The notes under the pieces were generated by a model. It made no database searches. It saw only the letters and a program-made list of their open reading frames with translations, and was not told where the DNA came from. Below are positions 46,670-59,549 of a stretch of 64,000 bases of DNA, one piece after another; the first letter of the stretch is position 1; the number at the start of each line of letters is the position of its first letter. The DNA is from Diorhabda sublineata. Taxonomy: Eukaryota; Arthropoda; Insecta; Coleoptera; Chrysomelidae. Made by a program: the position numbers and the translations under genes. The stretch spans positions 14,632,001-14,696,000 of the forward strand of contig NC_079482.1 of NCBI RefSeq assembly GCF_026230105.1, written 5' to 3'.

Positions 46670-48366
46670 AAGGGTGTTTTTATATTCGACCGACAACGCT
46701 CTACCTCTCACTAAATGATTTATTTTGATATAGGAATACGAACCCCTACGGCGCCTAGTTACTGAGATATAGGGTGTTCAAAATTTTAAATCAAAATCGA
46801 AAATTTGCCATAAATAAGAATGCCTATAATTTTTTTTTCAAATTTGGTGACCAATATGCTTTTTAGAAGTAATATTTTGACTCAAACAAACTTTGGAGAA
46901 ATTTAACCAGTGGCGCGCTGTCAGGGTTAGTTGTCACTTTTATCCCCCTATTTTTTACGCTAGTAATAATTGTTAATTTTGTTTTGATTTGTCTGATTAT
47001 TTTTAGTTAAGAAACTAATAACCTTTTATGGAGCTAAAATTATTCATAATCTCACTTGTTCAAACTGTTGGCCGCTTACTTCAATACTTCAATCATTTCT
47101 GCCGCAGCTTGAATTCTAGCTATTAGATATTGTTCAGATTCGATTATTGTTTCGTACACTAAGAACTTATATAGCCCCTTGTGAAAAAATCGATAGGATA
47201 TAATTCAGGTGATCTTGGAGGCCAACAATTGAGTCCACCCCGACCAATCTATTTCTCTCTAAGACGTCTGTTTTAGTAATATCTTGTCGCTTCAGCAAAA
47301 TGAATAAATGCCCTATCTTTAAGTACTCGAACTGTAGCTTGCGCTTTAAGAGTTGGCCTTTCTACTGTATGGAAAGTTTAAAAAATCAAGTGCTACATCC
47401 ATTCAAATTGGTCAGTGTTTAAGCATTAGAGATTTTCTGGTACGTATGGAATTTTTAAACTGGTATTTACAAAAGTGTCGTGAAAATCGAAATTTTACAA
47501 AATATGTGTTGTATACCAACGAGGCTAGATTTACTAGGAAAGGAATTTTTAACTCTAGAAATAGTCACGTTTGGGGTGAAGAAAATCCGCACTTTGTTGA
47601 TGAGGCTTCTTTTCATTTTGCTGCAGCGGCAAAAAATTACTTACAGACGTTCTAGAGAAAAATGGATAGGTCGGGGTGGAACAATTATTGCCTCCAAGAT
47701 CACCTGAATTATATCCTATTGATTTTTTCATAAGGGGCTATATAAGTCCTTAGTGTACGAAACAATCATCGAATCTGAACAAGATCTAATAGCTAGAATT
47801 TAAGCTGCGGCAGACACCATTCAATCCCATCCAGATTAATTGTCAAAGAAACTTTTTTCAATGATCAAACGGTGTATTAAATGTATTAAAGTAAGCGGCC
47901 AACAGTTTCTGCAATTGAGATATGAATAATTTTTATTTGTTTTGAACTACTCCGAAATTAAATGATTAATTAATTTGTAAACTACATATGTACTTGCAGA
48001 CTTTTGTTTAGAGGCAAATTTCTACAACACCGTTCATTTTAGTTCCATAAACGATTATTAGATTTTTAACTAAAAATAATCAGGCCGTTCAAAAAAATAA
48101 AAGTGAAAACTAGCCCTGACAGCGCGCCACTGGTTAAATTTTTCCAAAGTACTAATTCATTGAGGACCATATTGGTAAACAAATTTGAAAAAAAAATTTG
48201 AAGGCGTTCTTGATTTATGGCAAAATTTGATTTTGATTTAAAATTTTGAACACCCTATATCTCAGCAACTAGGCTCCGTAAGAGTTTGTATTCCTATATG
48301 AAAATGAATTATTTATCCAGATCTCTCTATGGTAGAGCCTTGTCGGTGGAATATAGAAGCATCCTG
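46670..48366. mobile_element. palindromic (fold-back) mariner-like element with TA duplications
   Basis: 1697 bp flanked by TA at 46668-46669 and 48367-48368. The ends are AAGGGTG-TTTTTATATTCG on the left and, in reverse complement, CAGGATGCTTCTATATTCC on the right. The inverted similarity continues far beyond a TIR: 46670-47305 pairs with 47617-48366 (the right arm has about 110 bp more). Shared landmarks are CCAGTGGCGCGCTGTCAGGG, CTGTTGGCCGCTTACTT, and the transposase 3' coding segment on both arms in opposite orientation. It would fold into a long hairpin with a loop of about 310 bp. Confidence 0.82.
47353..47870 (+). pseudogene. mariner/IS630-like transposase fragment inside the palindrome
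   Basis: Open piece with MEFLNWYLQKCRENRNFTKY, VLYTNEARFTRKGIFNSRNS, HVWGEENPH (family form: CxWLLxQxxxxPxFxxxxLFTDEAxFTRxGIFNxHNxHxWADENPH; the expected TDEA is TNEA here, so the first catalytic Asp is Asn). It continues with frame changes to SPELYPIDFFIRGYI-type sequence and AADTIQSHPD at about 47700-47835. The C-terminal part is also present in inverted orientation in the left arm at about 47090-47260. Confidence 0.75.
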
Positions 48367-49110
48367 TATAAAGTTCACTTTTGGGAAAGAAAATAATGGA
48401 CAATTACCATTGTACATAGTTTGATAATTAAAAATAGTACCAGGCTAGAATTTGATGTATTAAAGTACCGCTACGTGCAGGTCGTCTGATCCTTTCATGA
48501 GATACAATAAGGAAAGGACCTTTATCGAAGATGTAGCTGTACCCAACGGTTATCATTAGAGAATTGGGATTAGGTTAATTACCCCTCATAGGCTTTATAA
48601 ATTTCTATGTGAAGCTACCTTTTTCCAAAATAAAAATTAAAACAACAAAAATTTGCTCTGGAATAAGAGTAATTAAATTGTAATGAATTATATCGAAGGA
48701 ATTATATGTATAAGAACAAATTAGAATAATTTTCATCATTTAAGAAATCTTTTTGTTTCTTACATCAAAACTGAAAACAAGCAAAATTTGATCTGGTACA
48801 TCTTAATCCCGTTTATACAAATGGATTAGAAGGAATCATTCAACAAAATGAGTTTTAAATTATGAATCCAACAATACACCAAAACAATTGTTGGGTAATC
48901 CCTAGGATGAAGAACCAAATTTGGGAATGAGTGGTATATATGGAATTAGCTGTATTGATTGGAATGGGAGATATATTGGGTAGTCTAGGAGATCCGTTAA
49001 TGCCCGAAAAATCGAGTATTGCCGATCAGTCATAATCATGAAATAAATATTATTGATCTATAATTGATATAAAATGTATACAATAATCAATTGTTGAGTG
49101 CATTTGAAAG

Positions 49111-50639
49111 TATTGGAGTTGTTAAATATAAGACCAGTTCAAATAAGGACAAAGGGCCTATTCCTTATAGCCCACTATAGTATAGAAGGAATAAATGTGA
49201 AGATTTCCGTCAAAGAGCTTATTTGCTGGAATTATTTTTTATTAATTGGTAGGAAAATTTAGTATGAAACAAGAAAGTTTAGATTCTTAATTACGTAATT
49301 TTACTAAAATAATAAAAAATGGTTTCGTCCTTTACGATATGTATATTTTGATACATAGAATTTACCAATTTGTTAACTGAGTCATCAGTTCTAGAGGATA
49401 TTGATTTTATCTCGGTTGCTTTTTCGAATATTATGTATCTAAATTCAGTATCTGATTGTTAGATATCTCCATTAGCTAAATTAGTATTTTTATTAGGGTG
49501 TAGGGGGTAAACTGCTTTGAGATTTATAGATCTTGAGGACTAGTTGCGTTTCAGCTTTAGTATAGCGTGAAAAAAATTGATTACATTTTTTGTATGGTAA
49601 TGTCAATTTTAATTCGACTTCTTTTATAATAGTTTATGATTATTTTTGCCCAGCAGTAATTGGATGAACAAACAATAATAGAAATAGTTATTTATGATAT
49701 AAGTGTTAAAAGTGATGTTTTATTTTGTTAGTGAGAGAGTTTGTGAAATGACTGTAGAGAATCGAATAGTTTCATGAACGAAATGAAATTATTTTTAACA
49801 TAAATATAATACAATCTGTTTGATACAACTGCCCAACTTTTATATTAAAATAAGTGAATTTGGGATGACATTAAAGTTAGAAATGCATTTTAATATTTCA
49901 ATAATCACAAGGTTGTTGTGAATGACAAACGTTGCCAACGCTATCTGGTTACTAACAAATGCCTGTTTACAAATAAAAAAAGAAGCTGTCATTTAAATTG
50001 CGTTCTTGTACAATTTTTTTCTTTGGTTCATAACTGCTTGATATGCTTGTCATGGTGGAATATTTGATAAAAGTGTTGATTTGGTTGTTCCGGTGGATAT
50101 TGAAAAGACTGCAACTTTCGAACTCATAATTAATAAGTTAATAAGTAAGGTTGCAGCTAGTTTTTGATTATTTTGAGCCTGTCGGCGTGAAGAATTGTGT
50201 AATTTATCGATAAGCTATCAAAATAACAGATAAATCATCAGTCATTCTACTTCTAAGCACAAAAACGAAAGTCAATCGTTGTTTCTGTTTTATTGGGTAG
50301 TACGTTTCTATTTCCAAAGTACATTACACTGCACCCTTCTGTAAACAAACTTTGCCGTTATTTCCGATTTCTACTAGTTATGATGGTACTGAGGATTTTA
50401 TATTCTATTTTTCTAAGAGAAATAGTGAGCTGAAAACGGCAAAGCCGAGCATGTAACAGGACCACATTTAAGAATGAATGAATAATTATGCACAATTACT
50501 ACAATTACAACTAATGTAAAGTTTGGAATAGATGCAAAAAAAGCGGTCAAAATATGGAACACATCTATTTACAAATGTGCTTATTGAAACAGGAAAATGA
50601 AGTCTCTATTTTTCATCTCAATGAAGACATTTTCTTATT
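49111..50639. other. AT-rich intergenic, nothing recognised
   Basis: No supported gene or element. Confidence 0.45.
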
Positions 50640-52390
50640 TCCTTTCAGATGATATTGAGCTTGCACTGTCGTCAATATTTATATAACAACTTACCTAACA
50701 ATGAATATTTCTATATTCCATATATTGGTTCCAGCCTTTTCCTGGACATGTTGAATACACTTTTTCCACTTATCAGGTGTAATTCTCTGAATAGCTTGGT
50801 AAAAAATTCAGTCAGAAAATTTGAATCTTTTATTTTCTGCTGCAACATATTGTTTCACATTTGCCCCGATCAACTCAATGAGTTTGAGTTCACAATGGTG
50901 AGCGGTAATCGTAAAATGGCTCCATTTTATTTGGTCATTTCATCAATAATGTTTGAGTTATACTTATTTTTAGATGTAAGCCATTCTTAAATACCTGCTT
51001 TCCTTAATGCAATTGTGGGAATTTTCTCAAGATTCCTCGTGTGATACAAAGCATTGTCTAATACGACAACACAATTCTATTCAAGCTTTGGTAAAGTTTT
51101 CGAAAACCAATTTTCGAACGAGACCTCGTCCATTTCCTCGTTTTTTTTTTCGATTCAAATACCCATAAAGCATGTGGCAGAAAATCATCGTCACTACCGA
51201 TGTAACAAAAAATCACGCACGTATACAACCAAACATGAAATGTGCTATTAATTGAGCTCTCTTGAATTGTGATGAATATGGAAATGATCTACCTCAACTC
51301 AATAATAAATTGTGAGAAAATCTTTTCAGAAACAAGCTTTCATCTGAATGAAATTTTAGAGAACTCGACGTATGGCTTTCAAAATGGAATAACTTGATAT
51401 TTAGAATTAGAGAATAAAAATTGAGAAATTACACATAAAGATAAGGAAATTCCTTTATGTTTCATAGTTTTGGAAATAGTCTTTAATGGAATAATAATAT
51501 AACTTTTTATATTTGATCACACACTTACATAAACAGCCAGGTGACATAAAATAAAAGCTTGTGAAATAGTTTTTTGAAATATTATCTACATGATGAGTTT
51601 TTTAATCCTGTGAATAGTCCATCCAAGAATGCTTGTCTTGAGGATTGTATGGAATAGTTGACCCAAACCTTATCCTTAGTATGTTCAATGTTTACCAATG
51701 TTTCATCCAGACAGTACATTTTTTTCCAAAAATACCCTCATTTTTCCAAGGTATTCAAGCCTCCAAACATATATATCTGTTTTTTTCCAATAATAAACTG
51801 TTTCTTTCTCGTTTTTCTGTTGAAATCCGGCAAGTCCTTATCTTCGTTAAGTACCCTCAGAACTTCATCTACTGTAGGTAACTCATTTACAAAGTAAAAA
51901 TTGTGCACAATTGTTCTGATGGCGCCTCTGTCGAAATCATCAATTCAATTGTTAATTTTTTTTCTTAGCGGTTATTTTTTTGGTTCAGCCATTAAATGAT
52001 TAGCTTTGTACTCTCGAACGATTCTGTAGACACTTCAAGAACATACTCCCGAAAAATTTGCCGTTTTAGAAATAATGTCATCAATAGTCTTGTCATCATT
52101 TTCTTGCATTCTATTTTCAACAATATTCAAAATCATTTGTTTTTAGCTAGCGTTAAAATGGAGCTTTTTAGCTCTTTTCCTAGGCGGATTATAGCTGCAT
52201 CCGTTCCAGACATGTTTAAGAAAACTACTCAACAGACAAATACAAACAATCTCATTGCAGTATGATATACGATGCCGGCACTGTACTACATCTGATCTAG
52301 AGTTTTTTGCAGCAATGCGGCACTGGCCCCTCCACGTGCCTCTCATTTGTACCAATGACGATGCTGCACCCCGGTTCGCCCGTGATGATT
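50640..52390 (-). pseudogene. IS630/Tc1-like (DDE_3) transposase pseudogene
   Basis: On the minus strand, 52355-52150 reads VQMRGTWRGQCRIAAKNSRS (unknown flank or N-terminal part). Further on, 51075-50960 reads VVLDNALYHTRNLEKIPTIA, LRKAG, EWLTSKN (second catalytic Asp block, VLDNAxYH). From 50800 the reading is FTPDKWKKCIQHVQEKAGTN, resembling the C-terminal helix region (TPExWxKCxxHV) that follows the third catalytic block. Many stops. The first catalytic block lies in the decayed centre and is not clear. I see no TIRs. Confidence 0.62.
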
Positions 52391-53105
52391 ATGCAGTGAT
52401 CATTGTTTAGGTTCACTATTTTTTTTCAATAAATAAACTTTAGTAATGTTATGTGTCGCAAGTCATTAATGTTATAGTTGTACGATTAGTTTCAATGTTC
52501 ATAAGTAATGATTATTAAAATTGATAATAAAAACCAAAAGCAATCATGTTTAATACCGTTAGTTGTCATTGAAAATATCTGTTTTAATTGCAGTTGTGCA
52601 AAAATATTAATACTGAGCTTACTAATTATAGTTTATTTTTAATGTCTAATATTGATGTTCTCACGAATAAATTCTTTACAAATCTACAAGTATCTTGAAA
52701 TATGAAGTTATTATTTCGACTGCTTTTTTGTGTGTTCTCCAGTTTCTACATATAAGATGCTAAATCAGATTTCTGATTATAGGATTATACACAGTGGGTC
52801 AATGAAAACAGTTCACATCGATGTTTGGCAGTAATAATTAGTTTTCAAGAAAATGCTCAAATATTTTGATCTATATTCTGAAGACAACACTATTTGACAT
52901 AATGATTGTGAATGTTTATTTCTTTCAGAAAATTTCCTGATTAATTCAAACTACAGCTCTTGAAAACGAAACGCAACGTCTACGGTTAGATAATGTGTAA
53001 TTTTTTCTGCAATCAAATGTAAACTAGAATAAATAATGAAATACTAATTCAATATTAGGACACTTCATTTAACTTTCCAGTTCCATATATACTTTAAAAA
53101 TTATA
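52391..53105. other. AT-rich intergenic, nothing recognised
   Basis: No supported gene or element. Confidence 0.45.
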
Positions 53106-53107
53106 TA

Positions 53108-54281
53108 CGAGGGCTGCTACTTAAATTTTTAGATATGGCAACACTGACGTGAATATGTCAAATCTTACATTGGCATCATGAAGTTTGACATTTATTAGTG
53201 AAGGTACTCAGGACGTGTTGTCATATAAGTGTGAGTTGTTGATAGATACCTGAAACATTCATTTTGGTCAGAAAATACTATTAAATCCTTTTCATGCGAT
53301 GATTTTCAATGACTTTCGACGTGGATTTAACCAACCACAATGTGCCGATCAACTCGCTTTGACTTTTAATGATCGAACACTATCCCGAGCCACCGTGAAT
53401 CAAACGTTGTCGCACTTCGTTACAGGATAAATTTCGTAAACGTAAAAGTCGTCCAAAATCAGATATTGTATCAAAAATAATCAATGCGTGTGTGAACTGA
53501 TATTACAGAATCATCATGATCATGTGACATAACGTAAATTAAGATATACTTGAGCATTAGTTCCTATCACATACATTCAATATAGGTTGAACATTTGGTT
53601 ATCACGAAGAATTGAATCGCGGTGTTTAAAAAGACGTCTATCAGATTGTGAGAGGCGACGGATCTATGCATATTACCTTTAAACTAAACAACAATTGACT
53701 GCTGGGGTCTTTCAAGACTAGCCAAATCCAACAAAAGTTGTTCGCGTCCGAAGCACTTCTAAGCAAATGGTCCCTTGTTTTTTTTTCGAAATAACTGGAT
53801 ATGTTGCCACTTTTCCATTAGAGCAACCTAGAACGATCAATTCTGAATTATACGGCAATAATTGTTTGCCAGCAGCGAAAAGATCAGGCAAACCAATCGC
53901 AGAAGACTAATTATTCTCCACCACGATAATGCGAGCTCTCACACATCAGTTCAAGCAGAAACATTTTTGAACAGTCAAAACATCGAGCTGATGGGTCATC
54001 CGCCATACAGTCCTTGTTTGGCATCCAATGATTCTTTCTGATTTCCGCAGAACAAATATAAATTATAAGGTAAACAATTTTTTACACCCGAAGAAGCGTT
54101 CAAATCACATGTTTTGAAGGTACCATAATCGGTATGAAAAAAATGACTGCGACAATTGCTTCAAACGCATGTTAAAGTATATTGAACTCAATGGAGGAAA
54201 TTTTTAAAAACAATAAAGCCATATCCCATTAAGAAAATTTGGTTTTATTCGTCTATCTCAAAACTTAAGTGGCAACTCTCG
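53108..54281 (+). mobile_element. mariner element with TIRs and TA duplications, dead transposase
   Basis: Ends CGAGGGCTGCTACTTAAATT at 53108 and, in reverse complement, CGAGAGTTGCCACTTAAGTT at 54281. TA borders each end (53106-53107 and 54282-54283). Length is 1174 bp, typical for mariner. The transposase inside is on the plus strand with stops and frameshifts: SLQDKFRKRKSRPKSDIV in the N-terminal part, KVVRVRSTSKQMVPCFFFEI then TGYVATFPLEQPRTINSE, and HHDNASSHTSVQAETFLNSQ then NIELMGHPPYSPCLASNDSF (second and third catalytic Asp blocks, D34D spacing preserved). Coding starts near 53300. Confidence 0.88.
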
Positions 54282-54419
54282 TATTTAATAGCAGAATGAG
54301 AATTGTATATTCATTCAATTCCATGAAGGCAAGCAGTTCCATACTTTATACGTATTAGAACTAGTAAGAAAATGTTCTCAAACAAAATCAGTAATTAGTC
54401 CAACTACAAACTGTGAAAG

Positions 54420-54775
54420 TATTATTAGAACGGGAGTGATAAAAATAACTATTTCAGGTCATATTATTATCAGAACCTCAAACATATACAAGAAAATTAG
54501 ACATACAATCTCGTTTGTTAAGCTCCACAGTTCATAGTGCGTTGAAGCATCATAAATATCATCCTTAAAACATAACTCAACTCGCCTAGATTTCTTTTTG
54601 TGGATTATTTGAGAAGCAAAATGCATCTAAGCTCAATTTGAAGAATGACGGCGATGAATGTAGTTTAATAACCCAAGAAAAGCTTCGAAACTTCGACGTA
54701 ATTCTGAATAACCACAGTATAACTACATGGAGGTAATTGGATACAATTCTGACCATCTCTTTATAATAATTATCG
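54420..54775 (+). pseudogene. possible Tc1/mariner-like transposase N-terminal fragment
   Basis: A short plus-strand reading SSTVHSALKHHKYHP resembles the HTH end of IS630/Tc1-like transposases (xxTVxxxLKxxxYHPYKI), followed by a frame with VDYLRSKMHLSSI and a decayed remainder. Similar to the 32150-32190 region of the element at 31.6-33.3 kb. Short, so uncertain. Confidence 0.4.
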
Positions 54776-56340
54776 ATGTTTTATGAATCGTAGCTCTTGT
54801 ATAGTGAATATCTGTTATATAACCATAAATTCATCATACTATTGCAGTAATACGCTCTATTTTTAGAATGTGATGATCTTCAAATTAGTTAACATCATTG
54901 ACGATCATTATTTGTAAATACTCTATCCAAATGATTTTCTAATGATTATCGGCTGGAAGTAGAAAGTTCGGAACAAAATTGGACGTATCCTTGGAATATA
55001 ATTAATACTTCCAATTATCGTGATAAAATGATTTCTGTGGCTGACATATTATGGATTTATGACTTGTGTTGTAAACCATAACATAATTATCGTTATAAGA
55101 AATTTTTGTAAAGAACGTTATAATACTTAATCGTTAATAACAAGAATATAATGTTCATATACATTACAATATGGTAACAAAATGATATCGGGAATATTCC
55201 ATTTAAATTTACTAAAATTTCCAGGTATTTAATAATACTATTTCCACATTAATTCTATATTCGTGTATGCAAGACAGAATTTAATTTTCGGTAACATGAG
55301 AAAATAACTCAGATATAATGAAAAACTAGATGAAGAGCGGTTTTATTAGAATAGAGCGCAGCCAGAGGATATTAAAATCAAAATTAAAAACTTACTCTGG
55401 AAACTACTAATGAGAGGACTCTATAAGTATAAACAAGTTCGATAATCATTGCAATTATAATGTTTCAGCTACAGTGGATTTGCTGGAAACTTCAATGTAA
55501 TTCGGCTTTCAGCTCTTATTACGTTCATCAAAAATTATCTAAACTAAATTGTTTGTAGTTTGTGAAGTGGAAGTTGTTGATGGCTTTACCGGTGCTCTGA
55601 AAACGATTAACAGTTGTGCCTTATAATTATCACAATAAACTGATTAGCATAGTAGAGGAAAAAAAACCATAACAAATAAGAGAGAATAGCTAAAATTTCA
55701 AATTTCCACATTGCTTGGGATGTTGAAAATTGTAAGGACACTATTTTGGTGGGATTGATGGAGCAATGTCTATGAAATATTCAATCTGATGGTGCTACAA
55801 AAGTAGTGTACATGCTTCAAAGGTTAGTTGTTATTCTGAAACCTTGTAATACAAATGCAGTGTCTTACGTTACAGTGACCAAATCAGTGTAGTTATAACC
55901 TTATTCCAATCAGATTGGTTTTTACGCGGAAAAATGTTACTGTAATAGTAGAAGCAACTGGTGCTCCTATTTTTGAGTGACTTAAGCGTTTTAAAAATGG
56001 CCGAAGGAACCTTATAAGAAATTTATACCCGTCCATTCAAGTTGAAAAAGGAACGGTATAAAGAAACGGAAAATTTAACATTTTAAACAAACTGTGTGCT
56101 GAATTAGTATCCAAAATTCTCACATTTGAACAACAAATATGGGAGCTATTGGAAAAAATTCACACTATTTATACACGTCAATAAGTTTGGTATTATGTAT
56201 CTTCAATGGTTTCCTGAAAGTACTGACTCCGTGAAAGAATGAAAGAAAAAAAGAGAGAAATGCTTTATTGTCAAAAAATTGTTAAATTTGTAGATAAAAG
56301 CTTATAAAAACTGAAACGCAAACATAAGAATATTTAGGTT
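54776..56340. other. AT-rich intergenic, nothing recognised
   Basis: No supported gene. A stretch at 55950-56100 is open over short lengths but not recognised. Confidence 0.45.
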
Positions 56341-56499
56341 CCTCCAAATTGAGTCGCGCCACACGTACCCCAGAAGGGAAGGCAATATGTAACTCCCATT
56401 TCAAGAAATTGTCCACGACAAGCCTTAAGAATTTAACAGATTCAAAACTGATTAGGTCACTAGATATGGTCCTATGAATTGCCGTAGATCAGTGTTGCT

Positions 56500-57360
56500 C
56501 CAAGACAAACTAGTGGATTTCACCACTGGTGTCTAGATAGGTGATGTAGTTTATAAACAGGAGAAAAAAGTGCCTAGTACGGATCCTTACAAGCTGACTT
56601 CTGTTGTTAAGGTATGATAAACCATGCGAGAGGTGTTCCCCTGAAACCGAAGTACTGCAATTTGTTAGAAAAATCACAAAAATTGTTGCAGCGGAGTGAT
56701 AGCTGTTTAGGCTAGAGTAGACATTATTAAGGAGGGACATTATAGCATGATTTGTGCATTTGTTACTCAAAAATCCAAATTGATGGGTAATGGGAAGGAG
56801 TACAATTGGGCGATGATTCGATGCTTGATTTTTATCTTCTTCTTTATACAGAGGCAATTGGGAAAAGTACCATCCTGAAATGAAACGTAATTAAAGTGAT
56901 AAGGTGATTTAATAAGCAATCGGGGAGACTCGGAAACATTTTTAACGTAAGTCCATCAGTTCCAGATGAGTATCTATTTCTTATGTTTTTGACTGTACTG
57001 CGAAGTTCTGCTACAACTACGGGCATAAAGAAGAAACTATATAAGTTTGCATAAGCATCAAGATGATATTAAAGCGGATCATGAGAAGGAGTTGAAGAAT
57101 TTATAAAATTTTTTGCTATATCCAGAAAGTAATTATTAAGATTATGAGGTGAAGTAGAGATTATGCTCGATGAATGAGCCTTATTTCTTAGATAATCCAA
57201 AATGGACCATGTCACTTCAGAAACATTACCAGGATTGGCGAGTCTCCTATTATAATAAATATCTTTGGTAGCTTTTATTGTCTTATGATAAATTTTTATG
57301 TATATTTTCTCGTCATTTCTGAAGAACACACTATCTGAGAAAGTTGAGATGAAAATCATA
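56500..57360 (-). pseudogene. non-LTR retrotransposon RT pseudogene
   Basis: Minus-strand order: 57359-57069 reads YHKTIKATKDIYYNRRLANP, EVTWSILDYLRNKAHSSSI, YFLDIAKNFINS (linker between endonuclease and RT). 57026-56844 reads STVKNIRNRYSSGTDGLTLK (RT motif 0). 56857-56510 reads MPLYKEEDKNQASNHRPIVL (RT motif 1, normally PLYKGGxxxxxxNYRPISLL), then QFGFLSNKCTNHAI and VYSSLN. The catalytic FADD/YADD is not reached. Deletions join motif 1 to QFGF and collapse the downstream part. It belongs to the CR1/jockey-like group of insect non-LTR elements; the exact clade is uncertain. Confidence 0.78.
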
Positions 57361-57499
57361 TGTTCTTTACAGATATACGTAAACCTCTATTGGAGCAGGG
57401 TTTATTTTGCTTGTTCTCAATACGTTGTTAGTATTTTTATGAATATAGAAAAGTCCACACCACCAGAGAGCATGTTCCAGTCAGTTGTTTGAAAACGGT

Positions 57500-59545
57500 G
57501 CTTTAAGTTTTGAAAACTTTCTTCCAAAATGATACGGTATAATTTGCGAGAATAATTTTTAGTATTGATGGTGAAGCGACCCGTGTAGTAGTGAGATGTT
57601 AATTTCAGTGTCCCAGTTTAGCACCATCCGGTTTATTCCCCAGGAATAAGATTTTAATCCAATGAAACTCTATACTACAAATAGCTGCAGCACTATTCTA
57701 CACATGGGTAATCTTGCATAAATCGATATGATGATATGAAAATTCGAATTTCTCAAACTAATAGCGAACCGTATTATCACAAATTTTCTTCAAAATGTTG
57801 AATTTATTTGATTTAGAAAAAAAAAACAATGCTCAATAAAGTGATACATCTATTATTTTTCAGTCCCTGTTTTCGCCCCTATATTCTAATCATTGAGGAC
57901 TTTGGCCACTTCACAAGTTGCATTGAATATTCTACGTAGAAATTCTTTACTGTATTTACCTAGATTTATTATAATTCCATTTAATATTGTCGTTTCCTAC
58001 CAATATCCCCCTTTTGCGTTTTCCTATTTTTTTTACTCTCTCCATTGTTATTGGTTCTTTCTCATTTTACTCCATGTATTCACCTTATTCTTCTCTAGTT
58101 AGCAGAATTTTTTCTTACACCATTGCATCATTTACTGTTCATCTGCTGTTATTTTCTTGTTTTATTTTTATTTCTCTTTAGTTGTCTTATTTCATATTGT
58201 TTATTATTCTAAGGTTCTTTGTTTTTTGTCCATTCTCAATCTAAGATCTTCTTGTACTAATTACTAGTTTATTCAAATTTGTTTTTTGTTTTTGTTCATG
58301 TGAAAATCGTTAAAAATAAAGGTACTCACACCTATTCCATTATAAGACAGTGAAAATTTGATATCTTAAGCTATTATGTTTCGGATAATAAATCTCCAAA
58401 GAGAATATTTATTCCAAAGAATGGTTAATAAAGAAAGTTATTTAAAAAACAAATTATGATGATCTTAGTTACCACACAATACCACAACTTCAGTATACAT
58501 GAAACGCAAAGTTGCCACACAAACCATATTATTCCAGATTTTTTAATAAAACTTTAACGAAGTTATTGTTCATTTGACCGCCTGTTTAAATGCACAATGT
58601 TTTTGTCACATTTGAATTATTCCTACTCGAAAACAAATGAACGCTTATGCTCCGAAACTGCGTACCGATAATTTCCAATAGCGGTAGTCAATTAAACTTT
58701 TCAATCGTTTACTCATATCCTAATTGTTTGTGCTTTATTCATTTTCATGTTACTCAAATGGAAATAATGTTTGTATAATCATATTGCTTTGCGGCAACAT
58801 TGATTGCCGATCACCGCGTTGATGAATGGTAAAGTAATAGAATGACTTTATTTTGATTGTCCTAACGGAGTGGTTTATTTTTTTAGCTCATTTTGGATGG
58901 ATGTTATTCGATTTTTGATCCATCTCTCACAGTATGTATTTGGAGGAATCGTTTATTGATATGATAAAAAAAAACAACATCAAATCATATTCATATAATT
59001 ATTATTGACAATGGATTATTGATATTAGAAAGAGCTGAAACTATTCAAAATCGACTTGTAAAGCGAAGAGTGAAATGGAAAGATGAGAGTGAAATGTAAA
59101 TTTCGAACCTAAACGGTCGATCGTGCGACGAAAATTGTTCACATAGAAACCAAAAAGATTTATTTCTAGTCCATAGCTTTTCCTTTATGTACGGATGCGC
59201 CCAAGACCTGCAAAGGTGATTTTGTTCTTTTATAATAAAAAGTAAGTCTTTGCACTTCATGCTAAAGGTTGACTAATACAGATGTATTACTAAGGAAAAG
59301 TATCATTGAAATTTGATGGAAATGACTTATCCATTCCGATCGCCCTAACCTCTATCGAGCCTATAATAATCTAGACTTCTAGACGATTGTAGTAGGTCCA
59401 AGGTTTTAACACTGAATTAGTGTTGCTGGCGAGTGATGAGTATATTCAAAACATTCATATTCTTACAATGATTGGGATTTGGGTGATGATTATAAGACGC
59501 CAATAAATTAAGTAACACAGTATTTGATGTTATATGAAAATCAGT
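57500..59545. other. AT-rich intergenic, no gene supported
   Basis: Includes a T-rich run at about 57950-58310 with hydrophobic open frames that reflect composition, not a gene. Nothing else recognised. Confidence 0.45.
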
Positions 59546-59549
59546 CCCG

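Larger units (their letters stand above)
46540..49110 (+). mobile_element. Penelope-like retroelement copy, interrupted by a palindromic mariner-like insert
   Basis: Before the insert the plus strand reads RYVDDIFAT (46569-46595, the RT catalytic YVDD at 46575-46586), then a PSVEELILELNPKYSS block. After the insert it continues KFTFGKENNGQLPF, then the ERTFIEDVAVPNGYH block near 48515-48560, and finally YIWN-type then RYIG-SRRSVNAR at about 48930-49000 (GIY-YIG). Removing 46670-48368 (the insert plus one TA) restores the reading SSIKFT across the junction. N-terminal RT motifs before YVDD are not clear. Stops and frameshifts throughout. Confidence 0.75.

Noticed and set aside
57893..58181. 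Membrane-like plus-strand open frames
   Set aside because: T-rich tract producing Phe/Leu/Ser/Tyr runs in two overlapping frames; not a credible gene.
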